From Rhodobacterales bacterium (GTDB taxonomy: Bacteria > Pseudomonadota > Alphaproteobacteria > Rhodobacterales > Rhodobacteraceae): a stretch of 63,123 nt of DNA. Each line of letters begins with the position of its first letter. Position 1 is the first letter of the stretch. A model generated the notes under the pieces. The model searched no databases. It worked only from the letters and a program-made list of their open reading frames with translations, and had not been told where the DNA came from. The position numbers were made by a program, and so were the translations under genes. Below, one piece after another: positions 26,908-38,457 of this stretch. Location: contig JAFLCY010000008.1 in the NCBI GenBank assembly GCA_017303485.1, positions 1 through 63,123 of the forward strand, read 5' to 3'.

Positions 26908-29900
26908 ATGGCCATCACGCTGGACGACAAATACACAGCCGAAAGCGGCTCGGTGTATCTGACCGGGACACAGGCGCTGGTGCGCCTGCCGATGACGCAG
27001 ATGCGCCGCGACCGTGCGGCGGGGCTGAATACCGGCGCTTTCATCTCGGGCTACCGCGGCTCGCCGCTTGGCGGCTATGACCAGCAGCTTGTGAAGGCGC
27101 GCAAGCATCTGGACCGCTACGACGTCGTCTTCCAGCCGGGGCTGAACGAGGACCTTGCCGCCACCGCCGTTTGGGGCAGCCAGCAAGTCGGGCTGTCGCC
27201 GGGCGCGCGCAAGGACGGGGTCGTCGGGATCTGGTACGGCAAGGGGCCGGGGGTGGACCGCTGCGGCGACGTGTTCAAGCACGCCAATGCAGCGGGGTCG
27301 GCGGCGCTGGGGGGCGTGCTGGCGATTGCGGGCGACGACCACACCTGCAAGTCCTCGTCCATTCCGCACCAGTCGGACCATGCCTTCATCTCGGCGCTGA
27401 TGCCGATGTTGTATCCGTCCTCGGTGCATGAGTTCCTGGAAATGGGGCTCCTCGGCATCGCCATGTCGCGGTTTTCCGGCTGCTGGGTTGGGTTCAAGGT
27501 GATCTCGGAAACCGTCGAGATTTCCTCGGTGATCGATCTGGCGCAGGAGGGGCGGTCCTTCGTGCTGCCGGAGGATTTCGAGCTGCCGCCGGGCGGGCTG
27601 AACCTGCGCTGGCCGGACCCGCCGCTGGTGCAGGACGAACGGTTGCAGGAACACAAGGGCTATGCCGCCCGCGCTTTTGCCCGCGTCAACGGGGTGGACA
27701 TGCTGATCACCACCCATGGCCGCGACCGTTTCGGCATCGTCGCCTCGGGCAAGGCCTATGAGGATGTGCGGCAGGCGCTGGCCGAGCTGGGCCTTGGCCC
27801 GCAGGAGCAGGCGGTGGTGGGCCTCCGGCTCTACAAGGTGCGGATGCCCTGGCCCTTGGAGCCCGAAGGCATCCGCGCCTTCTCGCGCGGGCTGGAGGAA
27901 GTGCTGATCGTCGAGGAACGCCGCGAGATCATCGAGAACCAGATCAAGCAGGAGCTGTTCAACTGGCGCGCCGATGTGCGGCCCCGCATCGTCGGCAAGT
28001 TCGACGAGGCGGACCGGCCCTTCCTGCATCTGTCCGCCGGGCTGACCGTGGCCAGCGTGGCCGGAGCGATTGCGGATCGGCTCTTGCGGCTGGACCTGCC
28101 CGAAAGCCTTGCCAGTCACCTGCGCGACCGCGCCGCCGCCCTGCATACCGCCGAGGATCGCGCAAAGGCGCATGTGCCGCCGGTCCTGCGCCTGCCGCAT
28201 TACTGCCCGGGCTGCCCGCACAACACCTCGACCCGGGTGCCGGAAGGATCGACCGCGATGGCGGGGATTGGCTGTCACTTCATGGCGCAGTGGATGGACC
28301 GACGGACCGAGACCTTCACCCATATGGGGGCCGAGGGCGTGCCATGGACCGCCATCCAGCACTTCACCAATGAGAAACACCGGTTCGTCAACCTGGGCGA
28401 CGGGACCTTCTTCCATTCCGGCCATCTCGCCATCCGGCAGTCGGTCGCGGCGGGGGCGAACATCACCTACAAGATTCTCGTCAACGACGCGGTGGCAATG
28501 ACCGGCGGCCAGCCAATCGACGGGGAGCTTTCGCCCGAGCAGATCACCCACCTAATGCATGACGAGCGCGTCGCGCGCATCGTGCTGATGTCCGACCGGC
28601 CCGACCTGTACCGCGCCGCCGACCTTGCACCCGGGACCGAGATCCGCCACCGCGACGACATCGACGCGGTGATGTTGGAATTGCGCGAGGTGCCGGGCGT
28701 CACCGTCATCGTCTATGAGCAGACCTGCGCCGCCGAACTGCGCCGCCGCCGCAAGCGGGGCGAGGCAGCGGACCCCGACCTGCGGCTCTGGATCAACCCG
28801 GCGGTCTGCGAGGGCTGCGGCGACTGTTCGGTGCAATCGAACTGCATCGCGGTCGAGCCCTTGGAGACCGACCTTGGCCGCAAGCGCAAGATCAACCAGT
28901 CGGCCTGCAACAAGGACTACTCCTGCCTGAAGGGCTTCTGCCCCTCCTTCGTCTCGCTGAAGGGTGCAAGCCTGCGCAAGGCCCCGGCGCAGCAGGGGGC
29001 CGACACCGCCAGCCTGCCCGAACCGGTGCTGCCGCAGATCGAGCGCGCCTGGAACCTTGCGCTGGCCGGGGTTGGCGGCACCGGCGTTCTGACGATCAGC
29101 GCTCTCCTTGGCATGGCGGCGCATGTCGAGGGCAAGATCCCGATGGTGCTGGACATGGCGGGGCTGGCGCAAAAGGGCGGCGCGGTGATGAGCCATGTCC
29201 GCATCTCGCGCCCCGACCGGCCCGTCGCCGCGCCGCGCATCGCCGCCGGGTCTGCCGACCTCCTCATCGCCGCCGACGCGGTGGTGGCCGCCTCGAAGGA
29301 GGCGATCCTCCTCTGTGGACCCGACCGGACCGAGATGATCCTGAACACCCACCTCGCCCCAGTCTCCGACTTTACCCGCCAGCGCGATTTCAACTTCCGC
29401 CAGCCGCAGGTCATGGCCAGCATCACCGCCGCCACCCGTGCGCAGCTGGTGCATGACTTCTCGGCGCTGGCCAAGGCGCTGACCGGAGACGAGATCGGCG
29501 CCAACCTGATGATGCTGGGCCATGCCTGGCAAAGCGGGCTGGTGCCCTGTCGCGGCAGTCGATCCTTGAGGCGATCCGGCTGAACGGCGTCGCAGTCAAA
29601 GCCAACAATGAAGCCTTCGACTGGGGCCGCCGTCTGGCGCATGACCCCGCTGGCGTGACGGCGCTGGCGCCCCCGCCGCAGGCCCCGGAACCCCTGACCC
29701 TGGCCGCCCTGATCGACGCCCGCGCCGCCCATCTGCGCGACTACCAGAACGAGGCGCTTGCGACCCGCTACCGTGCCGCGCTGGACCGGCTTGCCCGGCG
29801 CACCCCCGACGAGGCCCTCCGCCGTACCGTGGCCGAGGCCTATGCAAAGGTCCTTGCCCCCAAGGACGAATACGAGGTCGCCCGGCTCTACAGCCTCCCG

Positions 29901-30335
29901 GCCTTCCGCGCCGGGCTGGAGGCCGAATTCGCCGGGGACTACCGTCTGTCCCTCAACCTCGCGCCGCCCTTCCTTCCTGGCAAGGCCACGGACGGCCGCC
30001 CCCGCAAGCGCAGCTTCGGGCCCTGGATTTTCCCCACGCTCGGCCTTTTGGCAAAGCTGAAACCCCTGCGTGGCAGCTGGGCCGACCCGTTCCGCCACAG
30101 CGCCGACCGCAAGCTGGAACGCAAACTCCTCACGCTTTACGAAGCCGACCTTGCGCGCGCGGAACAGAGCCTCACCACCGAAAACCTTCCCCTGATCCAC
30201 GAACTTCTGGCCCTTCCGCTGGAGATTCGCGGCTATGGTCCGGTGAAGGAGGCGGCATTTGAAAAGCAGATGGCGCGGCGGGCGGAAATCCTCGCCACAC
30301 TGGACAACAGCCCGATGGCGATCGCCGCGGAATAG
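26908..30335 (+). pseudogene. Fused indolepyruvate/2-oxoacid ferredoxin oxidoreductase, interrupted by a one-base frameshift
   Basis: Restored, this is about 1142 residues, the normal size of fused IorA-IorB-type enzymes that oxidatively decarboxylate 2-oxoacids to acyl-CoA using TPP and Fe-S clusters. The first part (LTGTQALVRLPM, SGYRGSPLGGYD) is the alpha-like domain; LPHYCPGCPHNTS and GIGCHFMA begin the TPP-binding domain; CEGCGDC near residue 633 binds a 4Fe-4S cluster; GVGGTGVLT begins the gamma-like domain. At 29545-29548 (GCCCTG) the frame shifts: adding one C gives LVPLSRQSILEAIRLNG and reads on to 30335. As given, the upstream frame stops at 29583. It may be a sequencing error in a C-run or a real mutation. 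The start was moved to ATG 26908, where family homology begins. The leucine genes downstream suggest a branched-chain 2-oxoacid substrate. Confidence 0.88.
29545..29548 (+). other. Frameshift site (one C apparently missing)
   Basis: Codon frame 1 reads GTG CCC TGT CGC and ends at 29583. Frame 0 from 29547 reads CTG TCG CGG CAG TCG and continues as recognisable gamma-domain sequence for about 260 codons. One extra C in the run at 29545-29547 joins the two frames without losing residues. Confidence 0.85.
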
Positions 30336-30347
30336 GAAGGAACCGGC

Positions 30348-31511
30348 ATGTTCACCGCTTCGATGAGTTTCGACCTTGGCCCCGACGTCGAGGCCCTGCG
30401 CGAGATGGTCCACCGCTGGGCGCAGGACCGCGTCAAGCCGATGGCCGCTGCCATCGACCGCGACAACGCCTTCCCGCCCGAGCTTTGGCCGGAAATGGGC
30501 AGCCTCGGCCTGCTTGGCATCACGGTTGCGGAGGAATTCGGCGGGGCGGGGATGGGCTATCTTGCCCATACCGTCGCAATCGAGGAGATCGCCCGCGCCT
30601 CCGCCTCGGTCTCGCTGTCTTACGGGGCGCATTCCAACCTTTGCGTCAACCAGATCAAGCTGAATGGAACCGAGGCGCAGAAGCGCAAATACCTGCCGGG
30701 CCTGATCAGCGGCACCCATGTCGGCGCGCTGGCGATGTCGGAGGCCGGGGCAGGGTCGGACGTGGTGTCGATGAAGCTGAGGGCGGAAAAGCGGAATGGC
30801 TACTACGTCCTGAACGGGACCAAATTCTGGATCACCAACGGGCCGGATGCCGATACGCTGGTCGTCTATGCCAAGACCGACCCCGAGGCCGGGTCGAAGG
30901 GGATCACCGCCTTTCTGGTCGAGAGGACGATGAAGGGCTTCAGCACCTCGAAGCATTTCGACAAGCTGGGGATGCGCGGGTCGAACACGGCGGAACTGGT
31001 GTTCGAGAACGTCGAGGTGCCGTTCGAGAATGTGCTTGGCTCCGAGGGCAAGGGCGTCCGCGTGCTGATGTCGGGGCTGGACTACGAACGGGTCGTGCTG
31101 TCCGGCATCGGCACCGGGATCATGGCCGCCTGCCTGGACGAGATCATGCCCTACATGGCCAGCCGCAAGCAGTTCGGGCAGCGGGTCGGGGACTTCCAGC
31201 TGATGCAGGGCAAGATCGCCGACATGTACACCAAGCTGAACTCGGCCCGGGCCTATGTCTACGCCGTCGCCCGCGCCTGCGACCGGGGGCAGGTGACGCG
31301 GCAGGATGCCGCCGCCTGCGTGCTTTACGCCTCGGAAGAGGCGATGGTGGTGGCGCATCAGGCGGTGCAGGCGATGGGCGGGGCCGGGTTCATGAACGAA
31401 ACCCCGGTCAGCCGGCTGTTCCGCGACGCCAAGCTGATGGAGATCGGCGCCGGCACCTCTGAGATCCGCCGGATGCTGATCGGTCGCGAGATGATGGGGG
31501 CGATGGGGTGA
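30348..31511 (+). CDS. ivd: Isovaleryl-CoA dehydrogenase
   Basis: A 387-residue acyl-CoA dehydrogenase that oxidises isovaleryl-CoA to 3-methylcrotonyl-CoA in leucine catabolism and passes electrons to ETF. The motifs are [14 protein letters not shown] near residue 127, [18 protein letters not shown] near residue 163, [19 protein letters not shown] near residue 203, the catalytic Glu in [13 protein letters not shown] near residue 247, and the C-terminal [15 protein letters not shown]. The [10 protein letters not shown] placement is typical of isovaleryl rather than short-chain enzymes. It starts 12 bases after the oxidoreductase stop, so both lie in one transcript. Confidence 0.95.
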   Translation: MFTASMSFDLGPDVEALREMVHRWAQDRVKPMAAAIDRDNAFPPELWPEMGSLGLLGITVAEEFGGAGMGYLAHTVAIEEIARASASVSLSYGAHSNLCVNQIKLNGTEAQKRKYLPGLISGTHVGALAMSEAGAGSDVVSMKLRAEKRNGYYVLNGTKFWITNGPDADTLVVYAKTDPEAGSKGITAFLVERTMKGFSTSKHFDKLGMRGSNTAELVFENVEVPFENVLGSEGKGVRVLMSGLDYERVVLSGIGTGIMAACLDEIMPYMASRKQFGQRVGDFQLMQGKIADMYTKLNSARAYVYAVARACDRGQVTRQDAAACVLYASEEAMVVAHQAVQAMGGAGFMNETPVSRLFRDAKLMEIGAGTSEIRRMLIGREMMGAMG

Positions 31512-31513
31512 TG

Positions 31514-31867
31514 TCAGCCGATCCGCAGGCCGCTGCCCAGGTCCTCGTTCGCGCGGTCCAGCAGCGCCTCGACCATCCATTGATTCAGCGACTTGGCATT
31601 GCGCGCAGCGGCGTCGGCCATGCGCCGATGAAGCTCGGGCGTGGCGCGCAGCGAAAGGCTGCCCGAAAAGGGTCGTTCGGGGTCGGCTCCGTCCTGTGCG
31701 CACCATGCGAGATAGTCGTCGACGCTTTCATGGAACGCCTTCGGCAGTTCCTCGGCGGTGCGGGCCTGGAAGGTGATCACGTCGCGGATGCCCAGAACCT
31801 CGCCGTGAAACAGCAAGGCGTCTTCGTCGAAGGAGACCGTCGCGCTGTAGCCTTTGTAGGGTTTCAT
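31514..31867 (-). CDS. hicB: HicB-type antitoxin
   Basis: A 117-residue antitoxin with a degenerate RNase H-like domain (YKGYSATVSFDEDALLFHGEVLGIRDVITFQARTAEEL) and a ribbon-helix-helix-like C-terminal part (LSLRATPELHRRMADAAARNAKSLNQWMVEALLDRA). It neutralises HicA and represses the operon through the DNA-binding tail. Its start overlaps the hicA stop by four bases; gene order is toxin first. It is convergent with ivd, with two bases between the stops. Confidence 0.93.
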   Translation of the reverse strand: MKPYKGYSATVSFDEDALLFHGEVLGIRDVITFQARTAEELPKAFHESVDDYLAWCAQDGADPERPFSGSLSLRATPELHRRMADAAARNAKSLNQWMVEALLDRANEDLGSGLRIG

Positions 31868-32124
31868 GGATTTACTCCTGCTTCCAGAAGGAACCGGCGG
31901 ACCGAGCGCACGGCGTCCTTCACGATGGTTGGCTGCGGATGGGGTTCATGGAAGACCATCCGGCGGCCGTTCAGCGATATGCGGACCCGGGAACCGGACC
32001 CTTGGGCAATCTCCGCCCCCAACGCGCGGAGAAGGGATTCGACTTCAATCCAGCGAATGTCGGCGCGAACCGGATTGGCAAAGATCTCCGCAAGGGTGCG
32101 GGCGTGTTTTGTGGAAAGCTCCAT
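31864..32124 (-). CDS. hicA: HicA-type mRNA interferase toxin
   Basis: An 86-residue toxin with the double-stranded RNA-binding-like fold: IRWIEVESLLRALGAEIAQGSGSRVRISLNGRRMVFHEPHPQP. The conserved catalytic His is in the FHEPHP segment, and the GSGSRVRI strand precedes it. HicA cleaves mRNA and stops growth unless bound by HicB. The gene is divergent from mccB and is preceded by a strong promoter containing a palindromic operator (32216-32244) and by two tandem 29-bp repeats. Confidence 0.9.
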   Translation of the reverse strand: MELSTKHARTLAEIFANPVRADIRWIEVESLLRALGAEIAQGSGSRVRISLNGRRMVFHEPHPQPTIVKDAVRSVRRFLLEAGVNP

Positions 32125-32152
32125 GACACAGGCCTATGGCGAATATGGTGGG

Positions 32153-32210
32153 TGTGGCCGAAGCTTCCACGAATACGCTCATGTGGCTGAGGCTTCCACA
32201 GCTACGCTCA
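32153..32210. repeat. Two tandem 29-bp direct repeats in the hicA leader
   Basis: Unit 1 is 32153-32181 and unit 2 is 32182-32210, directly adjacent. They match at 24 of 29 positions. Each begins TGTGGC and ends TACGCTCA, with CTTCCAC inside; GTGG and CCAC can pair inside each unit. On the hicA side they lie between the promoter and the start codon. Confidence 0.7.
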
Positions 32211-32215
32211 AGATG

Positions 32216-32244
32216 AAAGTAGTATCAATATATGATACTGTCAA
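32216..32244 (-). promoter_or_regulatory. hicAB promoter with a 17-bp palindromic operator as spacer
   Basis: On the minus strand TTGACA (32244-32239) and TACTTT (32221-32216) are separated by exactly 17 bases, and those 17 bases (32222-32238) are the perfect palindrome GTATCAATATATGATAC. This is the expected layout for HicB autorepression. On the plus strand TATGAT (32231-32236) inside the same palindrome could be a -10 box for mccB. Confidence 0.75.
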
Positions 32245-32256
32245 GGGTGCCGCACC

Positions 32257-33861
32257 ATGCAACTGACCTCCGCCATATCTCCGCGCAGTGACGCCTTCCG
32301 CGCCAACCGCGAGGCCAACCTTGCCGCGCTGGAAACCGTTCGCGCCGCTGCGGGCCTGGCCCTTGCAGGCGGCGGGGACAAGGCGCGTGATCTGCACCAG
32401 AGCCGGGGCAAGCTCCTCCCGCGCGAGCGGATCGACCGGCTGCTCGACCCCGGCTCGCCCTTTCTGGAGATTGGCCTCTTCGCCGCGCATGGCATGTATG
32501 ACGGTGCCAGCCCGGCCTCGGGCCTGATCGCCGGGATCGGGCGGGTCGAAGGGCAGGAGGTGATGGTCGTCTGCAACGACGCCACCGTGAAGGGCGGCAC
32601 CTATTTCCCGATGACGGTGAAAAAGCACCTCCGCGCGCAGGAGATCGCGGCGGAGAACCGGCTGCCTTGCGTCTATCTGGTCGATTCCGGTGGGGCCAAC
32701 CTGCCGAACCAGGATGAGGTCTTCCCCGACCGCGAGCATTTCGGGCGCATCTTCTTCAACCAGGCCAACATGTCGGCTGAAGGCATCGCGCAGATCGCGG
32801 TGGTCATGGGCTCCTGCACCGCCGGGGGGGCCTATGTGCCCGCGATGTCGGATGTGACCATCATCGTGAAGGATCAGGGCACGATCTTCCTGGCCGGTCC
32901 GCCACTGGTGAAGGCGGCAACTGGCGAAGTGGTCAGCGCCGAGGAACTGGGCGGCGGTGACGTGCATACCCGGCTGTCCGGCGTTGCCGACCTGCTGGCC
33001 GAGGATGACGCCCATGCCCTGCTTCTCGCCCGCCGCGCCGTGGCGGCGCTGAACCGAAGCAAGACCGCGCCGGTGGTCCTGCAATCGCCCGAGCCGCCCG
33101 CCTATGACCCCGATGAGCTGCTGGGAATCGTGCCCGCCGAGACGAAGACGCCCTATGACATCCGTGAGGTCATTGCCCGCACCGTGGACGGCTCGCGCTT
33201 TGACGAGTTCAAGCCGCGCTATGGCACCACCATCGTCTGCGGCTTCGCGCATGTGATGGGCATCCCCGTCGGCATCATCGGCAACAACGGGGTGATCTTC
33301 TCGGAAAGCTCGTTGAAAGCCGCGCATTTTGTCGAGCTTTGCTCGCAGCGCGGAATCCCCTTGGTGTTCCTGCAGAACATCTCGGGTTTCATGGTCGGCA
33401 AGACGGCGGAGAACCGGGGCATCGCCAAGGACGGCGCCAAGCTGGTGACCGCCGTTGCCACGACGCAGGTTCCCAAGATCACCATGATCGTCGGCGGTTC
33501 GTTCGGGGCGGGCAACTACGGCATGTGCGGCCGCGCCTACGGGCCGCGCTTCCTCTGGACCTGGCCGAACAGCCGCATCTCCGTCATGGGCGGCGAGCAG
33601 GCGGCAGGCGTGTTGGCCACCGTCCGCCGCGATGCGATCGAACGGAAGGGCGGCACATGGTCGCCCGAGGAGGAAGCGGAGTTCAAGCGCCCCACGATCG
33701 AGATGTTCGACCGCCAGTCCCATCCGCTCTACGCCTCGGCCCGGCTGTGGGATGACGGCATCATCGACCCCCGCCGCAGCCGCGAGGTGCTGGCGCTGTC
33801 GCTGTCGGCCACGCTGAACGCGCCCATTCCGCCCACCCGCTTCGGCCTCTTCAGGATGTGA
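32257..33861 (+). CDS. mccB: Methylcrotonoyl-CoA carboxylase, carboxyltransferase (beta) subunit
   Basis: A 534-residue carboxyltransferase that moves CO2 from biotin to 3-methylcrotonyl-CoA, giving 3-methylglutaconyl-CoA. It has the N-terminal half with [24 protein letters not shown] near residue 45, the oxyanion region [17 protein letters not shown] near residue 186, and the C-terminal half with [19 protein letters not shown] near residue 376 and [16 protein letters not shown] near residue 410. The pattern fits MccB rather than PccB. It starts 12 bases after the hicAB promoter and is followed after four bases by mccA. Confidence 0.95.
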   Translation: MQLTSAISPRSDAFRANREANLAALETVRAAAGLALAGGGDKARDLHQSRGKLLPRERIDRLLDPGSPFLEIGLFAAHGMYDGASPASGLIAGIGRVEGQEVMVVCNDATVKGGTYFPMTVKKHLRAQEIAAENRLPCVYLVDSGGANLPNQDEVFPDREHFGRIFFNQANMSAEGIAQIAVVMGSCTAGGAYVPAMSDVTIIVKDQGTIFLAGPPLVKAATGEVVSAEELGGGDVHTRLSGVADLLAEDDAHALLLARRAVAALNRSKTAPVVLQSPEPPAYDPDELLGIVPAETKTPYDIREVIARTVDGSRFDEFKPRYGTTIVCGFAHVMGIPVGIIGNNGVIFSESSLKAAHFVELCSQRGIPLVFLQNISGFMVGKTAENRGIAKDGAKLVTAVATTQVPKITMIVGGSFGAGNYGMCGRAYGPRFLWTWPNSRISVMGGEQAAGVLATVRRDAIERKGGTWSPEEEAEFKRPTIEMFDRQSHPLYASARLWDDGIIDPRRSREVLALSLSATLNAPIPPTRFGLFRM

Positions 33862-33865
33862 GCCC

Positions 33866-35858
<1,993 letters not shown>

Positions 35859-35866
<8 letters not shown>

Positions 35867-36716
35867 CAGGGTCACGCTATACGAGATGTCCCCACGGGAC
35901 GGGTTGCAGAACGAGGCCCGTCCCGTCATCGCCGCCGACAAGATCGCGTTGGTCGACCGGCTTTCCGACTGCGGCTTCACCCATATCGAGGTGACAAGCT
36001 TCGTCAGCCCGAAATGGGTGCCGCAAATGGCAGATGCGGCTGAGGTGATGGCCGGCATCGCGCGCCGACCCGGGATCACCTATGCCGCACTGACTCCCAA
36101 CCTCCAGGGGTTTGAGCGTGCCCTTGCCGGCAAGGCCGACGAGGTGGCCGTCTTCGCCTCGGCCTCGGAGAGCTTTTCGCAAAGGAACATCAACTGCTCC
36201 ATCGCCGAGAGCCTGGACCGCTTCCGCCCCGTCCTGGAGAGCGCGAAGTCGAAGGGGATTCCTGTGCGCGGCTATGTCTCTTGCGTCACCGACTGCCCCT
36301 ATGAAGGCCCGATCAGGCCCGAAGCGGCGGCCTGGGTCGCCGGTGAGCTGCACAAACTGGGTTGCCACCAGATCAGCCTCGGCGACACCATAGGCGCAGG
36401 CACGCCGCAAACCATCGGCCGGATGCTGGATGCGGTCCTGGCCGTTTTGCCCGCCGACCAGTTGGCCGGGCACTACCACGACACGCGGGGCATGGCCCTG
36501 CGCAACATCGCGGTCAGCCTTGACCGGGGCCTGCGCGTCTTCGACGCTTCGGTCGGCGGCCTTGGCGGCTGCCCTTTCGCGCCCGGCGCCAAGGGCAATG
36601 TCGCGACCGAGGCTGTCGCGGCCTTCCTGCAGGCGGAAGGCTTCGCAACCGGGCTGGATCTTGACCTTCTGGCCGAGGCCGCCCGCTTCGCACAAGGATT
36701 GAGAGGCCCCGCATGA
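35859..36716 (+). CDS. mvaB: Hydroxymethylglutaryl-CoA lyase
   Basis: A 285-residue TIM-barrel lyase that splits HMG-CoA to acetyl-CoA and acetoacetate, the last step of leucine catabolism. The motifs are MSPRDGLQNE near residue 10, EVTSFVSPKWVPQMAD near residue 41, GYVSCVTDCPYEG near residue 136, HYHDTRGMALRN near residue 204 and the signature GLGGCPFAPGAKGNVATE near residue 233 with its catalytic Cys. The start is the ATG at 35859, inside the mccA end, because MADRVTLYEMSPRDG begins the family homology. Confidence 0.94.
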
Positions 36717-37495
36717 CCTGGCAGACGCTTGACCTTCGCACCGATCCGCGCGGGGTGGCACGGCTGGTCCTGAACATCCCCGACCGGCGGAACGTGCTGT
36801 CGCCCGTCATGATCTCCGAGCTGACCGAGGCCGCCCGCCAGCTTGGCAGCGATCCCGCCGTCCGCGTGGTCGTGCTGTCCGGTGCCGGGCCGGTCTTCTG
36901 CGCCGGGGGCGATCTGGACTGGATGGCCGCGCAGATCGACGCCGACCGCCCCCAGCGCCTGCGTGAGGCGCGGAAGCTGGCCGAAATGCTGCGCGCGCTG
37001 AACGAGTTGCCGAAGCCGCTGATCGGGCGCCTGCATGGCGGTGCCTTTGGCGGCGGTGTCGGCATGGCCTGTGTGTGTGACGTGGCGATTGCCGCACAGC
37101 GGACCCGGTTCTGCTTTTCGGAAACCCGGCTCGGGATCATTCCGGCCACCATCGGCCCCTATGTTCTGGCCCGGATGGGCGAGGGCAGGGCGCGGCGGGT
37201 CTTCATGTCGGCGCGGCTTTTCGAGGCTGCGGAGGCCGAAGCTCTTGGCCTTGTGGCCCGCGTTGTGGATGAGGCCGACCTTGACGCCGCGGTCGAGGCC
37301 GAGGTGGCGCCCTACCTGTCCTGCGCCCCCCTTGCGGTGGCAAGCGCAAAGGCCCTTGCCCGGGCGCTTGGCCCCCGGATCGACGATGCAGTGATCGACG
37401 ACAGCATCCGCCGCCTGGCCGATGCCTGGGAGGGACCGGAGGCCATCGTCGGGATCCGGGCCTTCCTGGACAAGCGCCCTGCCCCCTGGCAGTGA
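36713..37495 (+). CDS. liuC: Enoyl-CoA hydratase, probable methylglutaconyl-CoA hydratase
   Basis: A 260-residue crotonase-fold enzyme. The oxyanion-hole segment GAGPVFCAGGDLDWM lies near residues 58-72 and GRLHGGAFGGGVGMACVCDVAIA near residue 104; the Glu in FSETRLGIIPATIGPYV near residue 138 is the acid/base residue. Within the leucine operon it should hydrate 3-methylglutaconyl-CoA to HMG-CoA. The ATGA overlap with the lyase gene indicates translational coupling. It is the last gene of the leucine segment. Confidence 0.9.
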   Translation: MTWQTLDLRTDPRGVARLVLNIPDRRNVLSPVMISELTEAARQLGSDPAVRVVVLSGAGPVFCAGGDLDWMAAQIDADRPQRLREARKLAEMLRALNELPKPLIGRLHGGAFGGGVGMACVCDVAIAAQRTRFCFSETRLGIIPATIGPYVLARMGEGRARRVFMSARLFEAAEAEALGLVARVVDEADLDAAVEAEVAPYLSCAPLAVASAKALARALGPRIDDAVIDDSIRRLADAWEGPEAIVGIRAFLDKRPAPWQ

Positions 37496-37528
37496 CCGCA
37501 AGCGCGGAATCCGGCCCGCACCGCAGTC

Positions 37529-38212
37529 TCAGAACGCCGCCGCACCGCTTGTCAGGATGATCTCGACTGTGCGCAGGTAGTGTTCCTTGATCAGCTTGCC
37601 GGCCTTGGCTGCATCCCGCTCCATGACAGCGTCATGAATGGCGCGGTGTTCGGCAAGGTCGTCGCGCGGGGCGGTCATGTAGTGGACCGAAATCCGGCGG
37701 TAGCGCCGGGCCTGCTGTTCCAGAATCGCCCGGAACGTCAGGAGCTTGGGCATCTGGCAGGCTGACACCAGTTCGACGTGAAAGCGGATGTGGAAGCGTT
37801 CCCAGTCCTTGTCGATCTCGCCATCCGGGCCGATCTTGCGTTTGCGGCTCAGGGCATGAAAGGCGGCAAGCACCCTGCCTTCCCATTCCGTGTCGCCCAG
37901 CCGGATGCTCTCGGCAATCGCAAGGGCGTCGAATTCGCTGCGCAGGCGGGCGATCTCGCACAGGTCGTCGGTCGAGACCGGCGCGACGCGATAGCCCTTG
38001 CGCTGCTCGGCCACGACCAGCCCTTCACCTGCAAGCTGCGCCAGCGCCTCGCGCAAGGGCGAAATGCCGATGTCGTAGTGTTCACGCAGCGCATCGAAGC
38101 GCAGCCGTTCACCGGGCGTGCGGCGTGCCTCGATGATGTCGTCACGCAGGACATCAAGGATTTCCGCCGTGCGCGTCGGGGAGGACTCTGGGGATAGGGT
38201 CAGGTCCTGCAC
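37529..38212 (-). CDS. GntR family (FCD domain) transcriptional regulator
   Basis: A 227-residue regulator with an N-terminal winged helix (RTAEILDVLRDDIIEARRTPGERLRFDALREHYDIGISPLREALAQLAGEGLV) and an FCD ligand-binding domain (IARLRSEFDALAIAESIRLGD through HYLRTVEIILTSGA). Two His and an Asp of the FCD metal site are plausible. The start is GTG 38212, with GAAGGAC about eight bases upstream; an upstream in-frame Met adds 38 non-homologous residues. It is divergent from the flavin hydroxylase gene and a GACAC-N10-GTGTC site lies between, so it probably represses that operon until an aromatic intermediate binds. Confidence 0.9.
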   Translation of the reverse strand: MQDLTLSPESSPTRTAEILDVLRDDIIEARRTPGERLRFDALREHYDIGISPLREALAQLAGEGLVVAEQRKGYRVAPVSTDDLCEIARLRSEFDALAIAESIRLGDTEWEGRVLAAFHALSRKRKIGPDGEIDKDWERFHIRFHVELVSACQMPKLLTFRAILEQQARRYRRISVHYMTAPRDDLAEHRAIHDAVMERDAAKAGKLIKEHYLRTVEIILTSGAAAF

Positions 38213-38248
38213 GCGAGAGTCCTTCTGACAATGGAAAGCGACTTGGGA

Positions 38249-38268
38249 GACACCGTTGTGACAGTGTC
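38249..38268. promoter_or_regulatory. Candidate operator of the GntR regulator
   Basis: GACAC (38249-38253) and GTGTC (38264-38268) form an inverted repeat around CGTTGTGACA, which itself contains TTGTGACA. It lies 37 bases upstream of the regulator's GTG start in the divergent intergenic region. Confidence 0.35.
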
Positions 38269-38310
38269 CGCGATGCCAGTCTAGGCGAGCCGGCACAGCA
38301 ACGCAAGAGT

Positions 38311-38386
38311 TCGGAAAAATCAGCATAAAGTGGAAAGGTCAATTTTTTTTGGAAAATCTGTTGTGCTTTGGAAATACTTCGTCCAC
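38311..38386 (+). promoter_or_regulatory. Array A: four GGAAA motifs at exact 19-bp spacing
   Basis: GGAAA occurs at 38313, 38332, 38351 and 38370, each exactly 19 bases after the last. The 19-base units start TCGGAAAAAT, GTGGAAAGGT, TTGGAAAATC and TTGGAAATAC; the rest of each unit varies. The array ends about 70 bases before the hydroxylase ATG. The same motif and spacing recur at 44383-44439 before the maleylacetate reductase gene. Tandem sites about two helical turns apart suit a regulator binding one face of DNA. Confidence 0.6.
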
Positions 38387-38457
38387 CCTGTTGTTGCGAG
38401 TCGTGGCGGGAGGAACCGGCCACCGGCCCTGGAGGCCACAATGGGGGAGGAGACCAG

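Noticed and set aside
28917-31706. Minus-strand open frame of 929 codons across the oxidoreductase and ivd
   Set aside because: It lies opposite two clearly recognised genes and has the low-complexity composition of an antisense reading.
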